This document shows, piece by piece, positions 5,851-12,923 of a stretch of DNA of 12,923 nucleotides (the first letter of the stretch is position 1; every line of letters starts with the position of its first letter). Source of the stretch: an uncultured bacterium (GTDB lineage Bacteria; Planctomycetota; UBA1135; GCA-002686595); assembly GCA_902826945.1 (NCBI GenBank), contig CADEGS010000124.1, forward strand, positions 1-12,923. Reading direction: 5' to 3'. The notes beneath the pieces are model-generated. The model was not told the origin of the DNA and searched no databases. It saw only the letters and a list, made by a program, of their open reading frames with translations. The translations under genes were made by a program, and so were the position numbers.

Positions 5851-7176
5851 GTGAAGACCGCCATCCTCGGCGCCGGCGTGTCCGGCCTGGCCCTCGCGCG
5901 CCTGCTGGAGCAGGGCGGCCTCTCGCGCGCCGACCTGCACCTGTTCGAGGCCGCGGACGTCGCCGGCGGGCTGTGCCGCTCGCGCACGGTGGACGGCTTC
6001 ACCTACGACGTCGCCGGCGGGCACATCCTGTTCAGCAAGGACCGCGCCGTGCTCGACTGGATGCTCGAGAACGGCGGCGGGCGCGAGGCCTTCGTGCAGC
6101 GCGACCGCAACACGAAGATCCGCTTCGGCGACCGCTGGGTGCACTACCCGTTCGAGAACGGGCTCGGCGACCTGCCCGACCAGGCGAAGTTCGACTGCCT
6201 GAAGGGCTACGTCGAGGCCTGGCACCGGCGCACCGGCTCGGACGGGAGCGCGCCGCGCGACTTCGCCGCCTGGATCCGCTGGCGCTTCGGCGACGGGATC
6301 GCCGAGCACTTCATGGATCCCTACAACGAGAAGATCTGGAAGCGGCCGCTGGCGGACATCACGAGCGAGTGGGTCGCCGGCCGCGTGCCCGACGCGCCGA
6401 TCGACGACGTGCTGCGCTCCGCGATCGGCATCCGCACCGAGGGCTACACGCACCAGGCGATCTTCTACTACCCCGCGCACGGCGGCTTCCAGGCGATCAC
6501 CGACGCGCTGGCGCGCGCGCTCGCGCCGCAGGTGCGCCTCTCGACGCCGGCGCGGCGCGTCGAGCGCCGCGGCGAGCGCTGGCGCGTGAACGACGAGGAC
6601 TTCGACTGCCTGGTCAGCACGATCCCGCTCAACGAGCTGCCCGACGTCTTGGCCGGCGTGCCCGACGGCGTCGCCGCGGCCATGCGCGGGCTGGCGTACA
6701 ACTCGCTCGTGACCTACCTGGTCGCGCTCGACCGCGCCGAGCACCCCGACCTGTCCTGGATCTACCTGCCCCACCACGCGCAGGGTCCGGTCAACCGCGC
6801 GACGTACATGTCGAACTACTCGCCCGGCAACGCGCCGCCGGGCAAGACCTCGTTCCTGCTGGAGGTCACGCTGCCGGGCGGCACGCCGCCGCCGGGGCCG
6901 GAGCTCGAGCGCGAGGTCCTGCGCGGCGTCGAGCAGGCCGGCCTCCTCGCGCGCGACGAGATCCTGTTCACCGACCGGAGCTCGGTGCGCTACGCCTACA
7001 TCGTCTACGACCACGACCTGCTCGAGCGCCGCCGCGCGTCGCTCGCCTGGTGCGAGGCGCACGACGTGGTCCTGCTCGGCCGCTTCGGCCACTACGACTA
7101 CTTCAACTCCGACCAGTGCGTCGGGGCCGCGCGCGCGCTCGCGCCGCGCCTGCTCGAGCGCGCCCGGCGCGGCTAG
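5851..7176 (+). CDS. FAD-dependent oxidoreductase of the UDP-galactopyranose mutase/protoporphyrinogen oxidase type
   Basis: The 441-residue protein starts at GTG with MKTAILGAGVSGLALARLLE, a Rossmann dinucleotide-binding fold with GAGVSG at 7-12. LHLFEA (29-34) holds the acidic residue expected to bind the FAD ribose. AGGLCRS (38-44) and GGHILFS (56-62) follow, as in flavin amine oxidases and UDP-galactopyranose mutases. Further support comes from HYPFENGLGDLP (98-109), DPYNEKIWK (156-164) and a C-terminal flavin-contact segment GRFGHYDYFNSDQCVGAARALA. No membrane helix is seen. A GT2 glycosyltransferase starts 11 nt downstream, so a role in making or modifying an activated sugar or cell-surface glycan is likelier than haem synthesis. 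This is a contextual inference and the substrate is unknown. No Shine-Dalgarno precedes the GTG; the upstream sequence is C/T-rich. The superfamily is firm, the reaction is not. Confidence 0.78.
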   Translation: MKTAILGAGVSGLALARLLEQGGLSRADLHLFEAADVAGGLCRSRTVDGFTYDVAGGHILFSKDRAVLDWMLENGGGREAFVQRDRNTKIRFGDRWVHYPFENGLGDLPDQAKFDCLKGYVEAWHRRTGSDGSAPRDFAAWIRWRFGDGIAEHFMDPYNEKIWKRPLADITSEWVAGRVPDAPIDDVLRSAIGIRTEGYTHQAIFYYPAHGGFQAITDALARALAPQVRLSTPARRVERRGERWRVNDEDFDCLVSTIPLNELPDVLAGVPDGVAAAMRGLAYNSLVTYLVALDRAEHPDLSWIYLPHHAQGPVNRATYMSNYSPGNAPPGKTSFLLEVTLPGGTPPPGPELEREVLRGVEQAGLLARDEILFTDRSSVRYAYIVYDHDLLERRRASLAWCEAHDVVLLGRFGHYDYFNSDQCVGAARALAPRLLERARRG

Positions 7177-7187
7177 CGCCCCCCGCG

Positions 7188-8210
7188 ATGGCCGCGCCGC
7201 GTGGCTCCAGCGCGATCCATGCCGACGCGCGGCGCGTGTCGGTCGTCATCCCGACCTGGAACGGCGGCGCGCGCTTCCGCGCGGTGCTGGACGCGCTCGC
7301 CGGGCAGGACCTCGCGGGCGGCTTCCAGCTCGTCGTGATCGACTCGGGCTCGAGCGACGGCAGCGCCGAGGCCGCGCGCGCCGCGGGCGCGCTGGTCGAG
7401 ACGATCCCGCAGAGCGAGTTCAACCACGGCGCCACGCGCAACCGCGCCATCGCGCGCGCGAGCGGCGAGATCGTGTGCCTGCTGACGCAGGACGCGCGCC
7501 CGCTGGACGAGTCCTACGTGCGCTGCCTGGCGCAGGTCTTCGACGAGAACCCGCGCGTGGACGGCGTCTACGCGCGCCAGTTCCCGCGCCCCGACTGCGA
7601 CCCGCTGCTGGCCGAGCGCCTGCGCCAGTGGAGCGCCGCGCGCACCGAGCGCGAGCTCAAGGTCTTCGCGCCCGGCGACCCGGCGCGCTCGCGCGCGATG
7701 TACGACGCGCTGCCGCCGCTCGAGCGCTACCTCTCGTGCGCCTTCGACGACGTCGCCTCCTCCGTGCGCCGCTCGACCTGGGAGCGCCTGCCGCTGCCCG
7801 AGCGCAGCTTCGGCGAGGACGTCGCCTGGGCGCGCTCGGTGCTGCTCGCGGGCGGCCAGATCGCCTTCGAGCCCAGCGCGCGCGTCGAGCACAGCCACCG
7901 CATCCGCATGGGCCGCGAGTTCCGCCGCATCTACTGCGACCACAGGAACCTCTACGAGCTGTTCGAGCTGCGCAACGTCCCCGACTGGCGCGCGGTCTGG
8001 AGCGGCTGGGCCTGGCAGCGCCGCTTCTACCGCGACCTCCTGGCCGGCCTGCGCCTCTCCCCGGCGCGGCGCGCCTTCTGGCGCGCCTACTCCGTGCCCT
8101 ACGCGCTGCTCGAGACGGCGGCGCAGTTCCTGGGCGCGCGCAGCCACTGGAAGACGGGCGAGAGCCCCTTCTGGTCCTGGGCCGACCGCCGCCTTCGCCG
8201 GGGCATGTGA
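7188..8210 (+). CDS. family 2 glycosyltransferase, rhamnosyltransferase-like
   Basis: GT2 enzymes are inverting transferases with a GT-A fold that use nucleotide sugars. The 340-residue product has the N-terminal strand VSVVIPTWNGG (18-27 region), VVIDSGSSDGS (49-59) for the nucleotide-binding aspartate, and SEFNHGATRNRAI (76-88), a segment typical of rhamnosyltransferases. LLTQDARP (98-105) follows in the place of the DxD metal-binding motif, with Asp102. FGEDVAWARSVLLAGG (208-223) matches the ED motif of the catalytic base region. There is no clear membrane helix, so it is probably a cytoplasmic or peripheral-membrane enzyme acting on a lipid-linked glycan or O-antigen-like polymer. ATG 7188 is 11 nt after the stop of the FAD protein, so the two probably form an operon. 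Donor and acceptor are unknown. Confidence 0.88.
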   Translation: MAAPRGSSAIHADARRVSVVIPTWNGGARFRAVLDALAGQDLAGGFQLVVIDSGSSDGSAEAARAAGALVETIPQSEFNHGATRNRAIARASGEIVCLLTQDARPLDESYVRCLAQVFDENPRVDGVYARQFPRPDCDPLLAERLRQWSAARTERELKVFAPGDPARSRAMYDALPPLERYLSCAFDDVASSVRRSTWERLPLPERSFGEDVAWARSVLLAGGQIAFEPSARVEHSHRIRMGREFRRIYCDHRNLYELFELRNVPDWRAVWSGWAWQRRFYRDLLAGLRLSPARRAFWRAYSVPYALLETAAQFLGARSHWKTGESPFWSWADRRLRRGM

Positions 8211-8215
8211 GGGGC

Positions 8216-8221
8216 TACACT
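8216..8221 (+). promoter_or_regulatory. -10-like element TACACT before the pseudokinase gene
   Basis: GCTACACT (8214-8221) resembles GCTATACT at 2488-2495. A transcript starting about 7 nt later, near 8228, would give a leader of about 17 nt before ATG 8245 and would exclude the in-frame GTG at 8224. Against this, AGGGG at 8210-8214 is spaced well for that GTG if the message reads through from the GT2 gene. Inferred. Confidence 0.35.
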
Positions 8222-8244
8222 GGGTGCCCCTCGCGGTCGGCAGC

Positions 8245-10866
8245 ATGGCAGAAGAAGGCAAGAGTCGAGCGCCCGCCCAGCGCGTCGCCGAGCGCTACGA
8301 GGTCCTGGGGCGGCTGGGCTCCGGGCCGCACGGCCCCACCTACCGCGCGCTCGACCACCGCCGGCTGGAGCGCGACCCGGCGCAGCGCGTCGTGGCGCTC
8401 AAGATCCTGCGCGCGCGGGCGGCCGAGGCCCCGGACTTCGACGAGCGCCTGCGCGCGCTGCAGGACGGCCTGGCGGCGCTCGAGGACGAGGTCGTCGTCG
8501 CGCCGCGCGACTGCGGGCGCACGGAGCTGGGGCTCGCCTACCTGAGCCACGAGCTCGTGCGCGGGCACAGCCTGGAGGAGCGCCTGCAGACCGAGGGCGC
8601 GCTCGGGCGCGACGCGGCGCGCGCGCTGGTCCTGCGCCTGGCGCGCGCGCTCTCCGGCGTGCACGCGCGCGGCTTCGTGCACGGCGCGCTGGGGCCGCAG
8701 CACGTCCTGCTCCCGGGCGAGCCGCGGGGGGTCGCGCCGCCGCCCGCCGAGGCGGGGGTCGGGAACGGGCACGCGCCCGCGCCGCTCGCCGCCGAGGAGC
8801 GCGAGGAGAGCGCGCCGGCAGACGCGGCCCCGCGCCTGCTCGACGTCGGCCTGGCCGGGCTGCTCGCGGCGCCCGAGCGCGCGCCGGCGCCGCGCGACGA
8901 CGTGCGCGCGCTGGGACGGCTGCTCGCCGCCGCGCTCTCGGGCGACCCGAGCGGCGCGACGCTGCCGGCCGACCTCGACCCCGAGACCGCGCGCGTCGTC
9001 GAGCGCGCGCTCGATCCGGGCGGCCTGGCGACGATGGAAGAGCTCGTGCGCGCGCTGGCGCCGCCCGAGCCGGAGCCCGAGCCGGCGCCGGACGCGTCCG
9101 CGCCGCGCGAGGCGCGCTCCGAGGTGCTCGTGCGCCCCGGCCCCTCGCGCGCGCCGCTCGTCGCGGCCGCGCTGGTGCTCGCCACGGCCGCCGGGCTCGG
9201 CGCCTGGTACGCGCGCGGCGCGCTGGCCGCCGAGCGGGCGCGCGAGCGCGCGGCGCTGGAGCGCGAGGTGGCCGAGCGCTCGCGGCGCGAGCGCGCGCTC
9301 CAGGACGAGCTGGCGGCGGCCCGCAGCGCGCTCGAGGCGCGCGTGGACCCGGCCGCGCTCGAGGCCGAGCAGGAGCGGCTCGGGCAGCGCGTGGACCAGC
9401 TCGGCGCCGAGCTCAGCGCCGCGCAGGAGGAGGCCCGGACGCTGCGCGCCGAGAAGGACGCCGTCGCGCGCACCAAGGAGGAGGACCAGCGCGCGCTGGA
9501 CGCCGAGCGCGACCGGCTCGCGGCGCTGCAGGAGGAGCACGACCGCACGCTGGCCGCCCTGCAGCGCATGGAGGCCCGGCGCGAGGAGGAGCGGCGCGCG
9601 AGCGCGCTCCTCGCCGATGCGCTGCGCGAGCGGATCGCGGCGGGCGACCCGCGCGGCGTGTGGTCCCTGTGCGAGTCGCTGGCGGCGCAGGGCCGGCTGC
9701 CGGCCTCGCTCGCGCCGCAGCCCCTGCTCGACGCCTGGACCGAGGCCGGCGACCTCCTGCGCCGCACCGAGGGCGCGGACGTGGCCCAGGCGGGCGCGCT
9801 GGTCGTGCAGGCGCGCGCGGCCATCGCGCGCGCGCGCCAGGCGCAGGGCGTCTTCACGCTGGCGCTGCGCGAGACGCTGGGCTCGCAGCCGGCGCTCGAG
9901 GAGGCGCTCGAGGGCGCGCTGCGCGACCTCGAGAACCAGGCCGAGGAGCGCCTGGCGGTGCGCGAGGCCGCGCTGCACTGGGAGTGGAACGCGCTGCTCG
10001 CGGCGCCGCTCGAGGCCGATCCCCGGCAGGGGCTGGCGCTCGCGGCGGCCTTCCCCGCCCCGGCCGATCGCACGGGCGAGCTGGCGCGCGCGCTGGCGCA
10101 GGCGCTGGGCGCGCGCTGCGAGCCCGGCGGCGCGCTCGACCAGGCGGCGCTGCGCGGCGTGCCCGACCTCGCCGGCTGGCTCGAGCCGCTGCGCGCCGCA
10201 GCGCCGCGCGCCGAGGAGGCCGTGCGCGCGCTCGAGCGCTTCGCCTGGGCGCAGGCCTGGCCGGACCCGGGTCGCTTCGCGCGCTGCCTGGCGAGCTGGC
10301 CGCGGCCCGAGCGCGCGGGCGCGGACGACCCCGCCGCGCGCGCGGGGACCTGGCAGGCGGCGCTCGTGTGCGAGGCGTTGCTGCTGCACGAGGACGGCCC
10401 CTACCCCGGCCCGCCCGGCCGCCGCGCGCTGTACCGCACGCGCGGGGCCGACGGCACGCTCGGCTGGCAGGTCGAGACGCTCGGCGGCGAGGAGGGCACG
10501 CGCGCGGCTTGGACCGTGTCGCAGAGCTTCTACGACGCCGACGGGCGCTTCCAGGGCCGGCGCGAGCTGGGCGTCGCGCGCGCGGGGCGCACGATCGTCG
10601 AGGAGGGCGTGCGCCCGCGCGTGCTCTTCCGCGCCGCGAGCGGGCCGCGCCCGAGCGAGGCCTGGAGCGCGCCGGCTGACGACCCGCCCTTCCGCCTGCC
10701 GATCGGGCCCGACGCGGTGGCGGCCTTCCGCGAGCGCACGGCGAGCGCGCCGCTCGTCGTGCTCGTGTGCGAAGAGGACGGCGCGACGAGCTGGTGGTCG
10801 GCCGAGCTCGGCCTCGTGCGCCACGCGGACGCGGGCGTCACGCGCGAGCTCTACTTCTCCGACTGA
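8245..10866 (+). CDS. membrane-anchored Ser/Thr-kinase-like protein, probable pseudokinase
   Basis: The 873-residue protein starts with a protein-kinase fold (about 17-270). RYEVLGRLGSGPHGPTYRA (17-35) contains a glycine-rich loop GSGPHG, and VVALKIL (49-55) contains the ATP-binding Lys53. The catalytic loop, normally H[RG]DxKxxN, reads HGALGPQHV (146-154), so the catalytic Asp, the Lys and the metal-binding Asn are all replaced. DVG (200-202) keeps the metal-binding Asp of DFG. A 39-residue Pro/Ala/Glu-rich insert (158-196) separates the two. Phosphotransfer is therefore unlikely. Then come a Pro/Glu linker (271-300), one transmembrane helix (about 304-321), a long charged coiled coil (about 326-455), a helical region (455-700) and a C-terminal domain of alternating strands (701-873) with many Trp and Tyr that I do not recognise. 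An extracytoplasmic sensor or scaffold is possible. The in-frame GTG 8224 is an alternative start. The last 16 bases overlap the opposite SGNH gene. Confidence 0.8.
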   Translation: MAEEGKSRAPAQRVAERYEVLGRLGSGPHGPTYRALDHRRLERDPAQRVVALKILRARAAEAPDFDERLRALQDGLAALEDEVVVAPRDCGRTELGLAYLSHELVRGHSLEERLQTEGALGRDAARALVLRLARALSGVHARGFVHGALGPQHVLLPGEPRGVAPPPAEAGVGNGHAPAPLAAEEREESAPADAAPRLLDVGLAGLLAAPERAPAPRDDVRALGRLLAAALSGDPSGATLPADLDPETARVVERALDPGGLATMEELVRALAPPEPEPEPAPDASAPREARSEVLVRPGPSRAPLVAAALVLATAAGLGAWYARGALAAERARERAALEREVAERSRRERALQDELAAARSALEARVDPAALEAEQERLGQRVDQLGAELSAAQEEARTLRAEKDAVARTKEEDQRALDAERDRLAALQEEHDRTLAALQRMEARREEERRASALLADALRERIAAGDPRGVWSLCESLAAQGRLPASLAPQPLLDAWTEAGDLLRRTEGADVAQAGALVVQARAAIARARQAQGVFTLALRETLGSQPALEEALEGALRDLENQAEERLAVREAALHWEWNALLAAPLEADPRQGLALAAAFPAPADRTGELARALAQALGARCEPGGALDQAALRGVPDLAGWLEPLRAAAPRAEEAVRALERFAWAQAWPDPGRFARCLASWPRPERAGADDPAARAGTWQAALVCEALLLHEDGPYPGPPGRRALYRTRGADGTLGWQVETLGGEEGTRAAWTVSQSFYDADGRFQGRRELGVARAGRTIVEEGVRPRVLFRAASGPRPSEAWSAPADDPPFRLPIGPDAVAAFRERTASAPLVVLVCEEDGATSWWSAELGLVRHADAGVTRELYFSD

Positions 10867-11957
10867 GCGCCCGCCGCCAGGCACTCCTGCACGCGCGGCA
10901 GGAGCAGGCGCGCCAGGCGCTCGTGCCCGAGCGCGCTCGGGTGGTAGGGGTCGACGAACAGCTCGGCCTCCGGCGCGCTCCCGTCGCGGAAGGCGTCGTG
11001 CGCCTCGACGAGCGGCGTCCCGCTGCGCGCGGCGAAGGCCAGGAGGCGCGGGTCGTAGTCGAGCACCGGCGGCCGCGCGCGCTCGGTCTCCGCGGGGCGC
11101 GGCACGTGCAGCAGCACGAGCGCGCTCCCCTGCTCGGCCGTCGCGGCGCGGAAGCGCTCGAGCGCCTGCTCGAACTGTCCGGGCGAGACGCGCCGCAGGT
11201 AGCCGGGCTCGAGGTAGACGCCGACCTCGTGCGCGCGCGCGCTGGCGCCCGCGCGCCGCTCGAGGATCGCGCGCCGGCCGCCGCGCGCGAGGTCGCCGAG
11301 CCAGGCCGCGAGGTGCGCCAGGCGCAGCTCCTCGCGCAGGCGCGCGGACCACTCGGGCGCGACGGCCGCGCCGCCCCGGCGCGCGAGCTCCGCCAGCTTG
11401 GCGGCGTCGTCCAGGCCGCTCGAGGCCCAGTGCTCGTTCACCGCGCCGAAGGCGAGCACGACGACGTCCGGGCGCCAGCGCTCGCAGAGCGCCAGGTAGC
11501 GCCGCCAGCCCTGCTCGATCGTCGCGCCGACCAGGCCGGCGTTGACGACCTGCGCGCGCGGCCAGGCGGGCGCGAGCAAGGCCTCGAGGCGCGCCGCGTA
11601 GGTCTCGCGCTCGCGCACGCCGTAGCCGAAGGTCGTGGAGTCGCCGAGCACCACCACGCGCGGCGCCGCGGCGGGGTCGGGATCGCGCCCGCGGTAGCCG
11701 CCGGGGCTCACGCGCTCCTCCGCGCCCCAGGGCACGCGCGCGCCGGGGCGCGGCGACCACAGCGTCGCCGGGTCGATCCGGTGCAGCGCGGTCGCGTCGA
11801 GCAGGTCGGCGTCCTCCTGCGCGTTCCACACGACGAGCGGCGGCAGCGGCGGGTAGCGGAAGCCCGCGGCGCGCAGCCCGAGCTCGACCAGCGCGAGCGC
11901 CGGCAGCGCGAGCAGCGCGGCCAGGAGGCGCGCGCGCAGTCCCCCGCGCGCGCTCAT
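10851..11957 (-). CDS. membrane-anchored SGNH/GDSL hydrolase-like protein
   Basis: SGNH hydrolases cleave esters of lipids, glycans or other substrates with a Ser-Asp-His triad. The 368-residue product starts with Arg residues and a hydrophobic segment (about 9-31) that looks like an uncleaved signal anchor, so the domain should face the periplasm or envelope. RVVVLGDSTTFGYG (100-113) is block I with nucleophile Ser107. VVNAGLVGATIEQG (137-150) is block II with its glycine. VVLAFGAVNEHW (166-177) is block III with Asn174. FVDPYHPSALGHERLA includes Asp336 and His339, the DxxH of block V. All four blocks are therefore intact. Related proteins act as acyl- or acetylesterases on surface polysaccharide, which would fit the GT2/FAD genes nearby, but this is only contextual. 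The gene is on the same strand as htpG, 76 nt downstream of it. Its 3' end overlaps the pseudokinase by 16 nt. Confidence 0.88.
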   Translation of the reverse strand: MSARGGLRARLLAALLALPALALVELGLRAAGFRYPPLPPLVVWNAQEDADLLDATALHRIDPATLWSPRPGARVPWGAEERVSPGGYRGRDPDPAAAPRVVVLGDSTTFGYGVRERETYAARLEALLAPAWPRAQVVNAGLVGATIEQGWRRYLALCERWRPDVVVLAFGAVNEHWASSGLDDAAKLAELARRGGAAVAPEWSARLREELRLAHLAAWLGDLARGGRRAILERRAGASARAHEVGVYLEPGYLRRVSPGQFEQALERFRAATAEQGSALVLLHVPRPAETERARPPVLDYDPRLLAFAARSGTPLVEAHDAFRDGSAPEAELFVDPYHPSALGHERLARLLLPRVQECLAAGAQSEK

Positions 11958-12033
11958 CGCGCGCCGCGCCCGCCCGGCTCGGGCTCTCGTCCGCTCGCCT
12001 CGCGCGCTCGTCCGGCCATCGCTCGGGGCGCCG

Positions 12034-12923
12034 TCAGCCCAGCATCAGCCCCGCGACGAGCTTCGTGAAGCGCGCGGGGTCCGGGAGCGGCGAGCCCTCC
12101 GCCAGCAGCGCCTGCCCGTGCAGGAGCTCGCACCACTCGGAGAAGCGCGCGAAGGAGGCCTGGTCCTGCGCCAGCTCGTGCAGGCGCTCGACGAGCGGGT
12201 GCGTGGCGTTGAGCTCGAGCACGCGCTTCCGCGGCGGCACGGGCCGGCCGCTCTCGCGCAGCATGCGCTCGAGCTGCGGCGAGGGGTCGTGCTCGCCGCC
12301 GACCAGGCACGCCGGGCTCTCGCTCAGGCGGCTGGTGAAGCGCACGGCCTCGACCTTCTCGGCCAGCTCCTTGCGCACGCTCTCGAGCACGCCCTCGAGC
12401 TCCTTCTCGCGCGCCTCGCGCTCGCGGCGGTGCTCGTCGTCGTCGAGCTCGACCTGGCCCTTGTCGACCTGGCGCAGCGGCTTGTCGGCGAAGGCGTGCA
12501 GGCGCTGCAGGACGAACTCGTCCACCGGGTCCACCAGGAACAGCACCTCGTGCCCGCGCGCACGCAGCGTCTCGGCGTGCGGCGAGCGCTCGGCCGCCGC
12601 GCGGTCGGGCGCGAGCAGCACGTAGATCTCCTTCTGCTTCACCGGCATGCGGTCCACGTACTCGAGCAGCGTGGTCGGCTCCGGCCCGGCGCTCGACTCG
12701 AACAGGCACAGGCGCGCCAGCTCGTCCTGCAGCTCGTCGTCGTAGTACAGGCCTTCCTTGAGGACCGGCCCGAAGGCCTTCCAGAAGCCGGCGTAGCCCG
12801 CGCGGCGCTTCTCCAGCAGCTCCTTCAGCGCGTCGAGCACCTTGCGCGTGACGCGCTTCTTGATCGCGCCCATCTGCCGGTTGTGCTGCAGCGTCTCGCG
12901 CGAGACGTTGAGCGGCAGGTCGG
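12034..12923 (-). CDS. htpG: HSP90-family chaperone HtpG, C-terminal part
   Basis: HtpG is the bacterial Hsp90, a cytoplasmic ATP-dependent homodimeric chaperone that remodels late folding intermediates. Only the last 295 residues are in the window; the ATP-binding N-terminal domain lies beyond the right edge. The visible part starts with DLPLNVSRETLQHNRQM, the strongly conserved middle-domain segment of Hsp90. It continues with FWKAFGPVLKEGLYYD, LLEYVDRMPVKQKEIYVL, GHEVLFLVDPVDEFVLQRL, FTSRLSESPACLV and LELNATHPLVERL, all family landmarks in the expected order. The frame is open to the window edge, so the internal ATG at 12873 is not the start. It ends with LVAGLMLG and TGA. The C-terminal MEEVD of eukaryotic Hsp90 is absent, as usual in bacteria. 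Nothing odd was noticed. Confidence 0.95.
   Translation of the reverse strand, partial: DLPLNVSRETLQHNRQMGAIKKRVTRKVLDALKELLEKRRAGYAGFWKAFGPVLKEGLYYDDELQDELARLCLFESSAGPEPTTLLEYVDRMPVKQKEIYVLLAPDRAAAERSPHAETLRARGHEVLFLVDPVDEFVLQRLHAFADKPLRQVDKGQVELDDDEHRREREAREKELEGVLESVRKELAEKVEAVRFTSRLSESPACLVGGEHDPSPQLERMLRESGRPVPPRKRVLELNATHPLVERLHELAQDQASFARFSEWCELLHGQALLAEGSPLPDPARFTKLVAGLMLG

Noticed and set aside
3162..6002. 946-codon open frame on the minus strand opposite the ATPase
   Set aside because: Low-complexity translation with no recognisable domain, crossing several unrelated genes, while the plus-strand ATPase has clear Walker motifs.
9060..9093. Short repeated GAGCC/GAGCCG units as a DNA repeat element
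   Set aside because: It encodes the Pro-Glu linker of the pseudokinase and is explained by the protein sequence.
8215..11829. 1204-codon open frame on the minus strand
   Set aside because: It covers the opposite strand of the pseudokinase and runs out of frame through the SGNH gene. Its translation is Arg/Ala/Gly-rich and repetitive without motifs. It is caused by the extreme G+C at third codon positions.
11954..12709. 251-codon minus-strand frame at the end of htpG
   Set aside because: It lies in another frame of htpG and consists of Ala/Arg/Gly repeats. The HtpG frame has the conserved Hsp90 segments.

Overview
This is a very GC-rich window (hand-counted lines run about 77-80 % G+C in most genes). 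It comes from a bacterium with a Gram-negative-like envelope gene set. The codon bias (third position almost always G or C), a bacterial Pus10-like tRNA pseudouridine synthase, an Lgt with the variant motif GRWGCYFVGDDYG and a large membrane pseudokinase would fit an uncultured Planctomycetota- or Myxococcota-type lineage. I cannot settle the phylum by eye. The long open frames lying opposite or beside the genes are by-products of this composition.

Layout. Positions 1-188 (-) hold the 5' end of a Pus10-like gene, running off the left edge. After a divergent gap comes lgt (396-1397, +), followed 4 nt later by a long, divergent ribonuclease HII-like protein (1402-2403, +). At 2404-5290 the composition changes to about 62-70 % G+C and a compact two-gene cassette appears: a TIR-domain protein (2521-3186) and, overlapping its stop codon, a MinD/ParA-like ATPase with the variant P-loop KGGVGRS, a coiled coil, one transmembrane helix and a helical-repeat tail (3183-5252). 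This is the candidate unusual system of the window. The ATPase would be the membrane-bound sensor or switch and the TIR protein the effector, perhaps an NAD-consuming one, in antiphage or other conflict biology.

Downstream the host-like composition returns. There is a GNAT acetyltransferase (5291-5719, -), then, divergently, an FAD-dependent UDP-galactopyranose-mutase/protoporphyrinogen-oxidase-like protein (5851-7176, +) and a GT2 glycosyltransferase (7188-8210, +) that look like a surface-glycan pair. Next is a large membrane protein with a degenerate protein-kinase domain (8245-10866, +). It overlaps tail-to-tail with a membrane-anchored SGNH/GDSL hydrolase (10851-11957, -). The right edge holds the C-terminal part of the chaperone HtpG (12034-12923, -).

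Regulation. Four genes (lgt, the TIR gene, the GNAT and the pseudokinase) are preceded by a similar CTANNNT -10-like hexamer (TACCTT, TATACT, TACCCT, TACACT) without a clear -35. Shine-Dalgarno-like sequences are clearest before the TIR gene and the ATPase. No tRNA, rRNA, CRISPR array, insertion sequence or integrase was seen.
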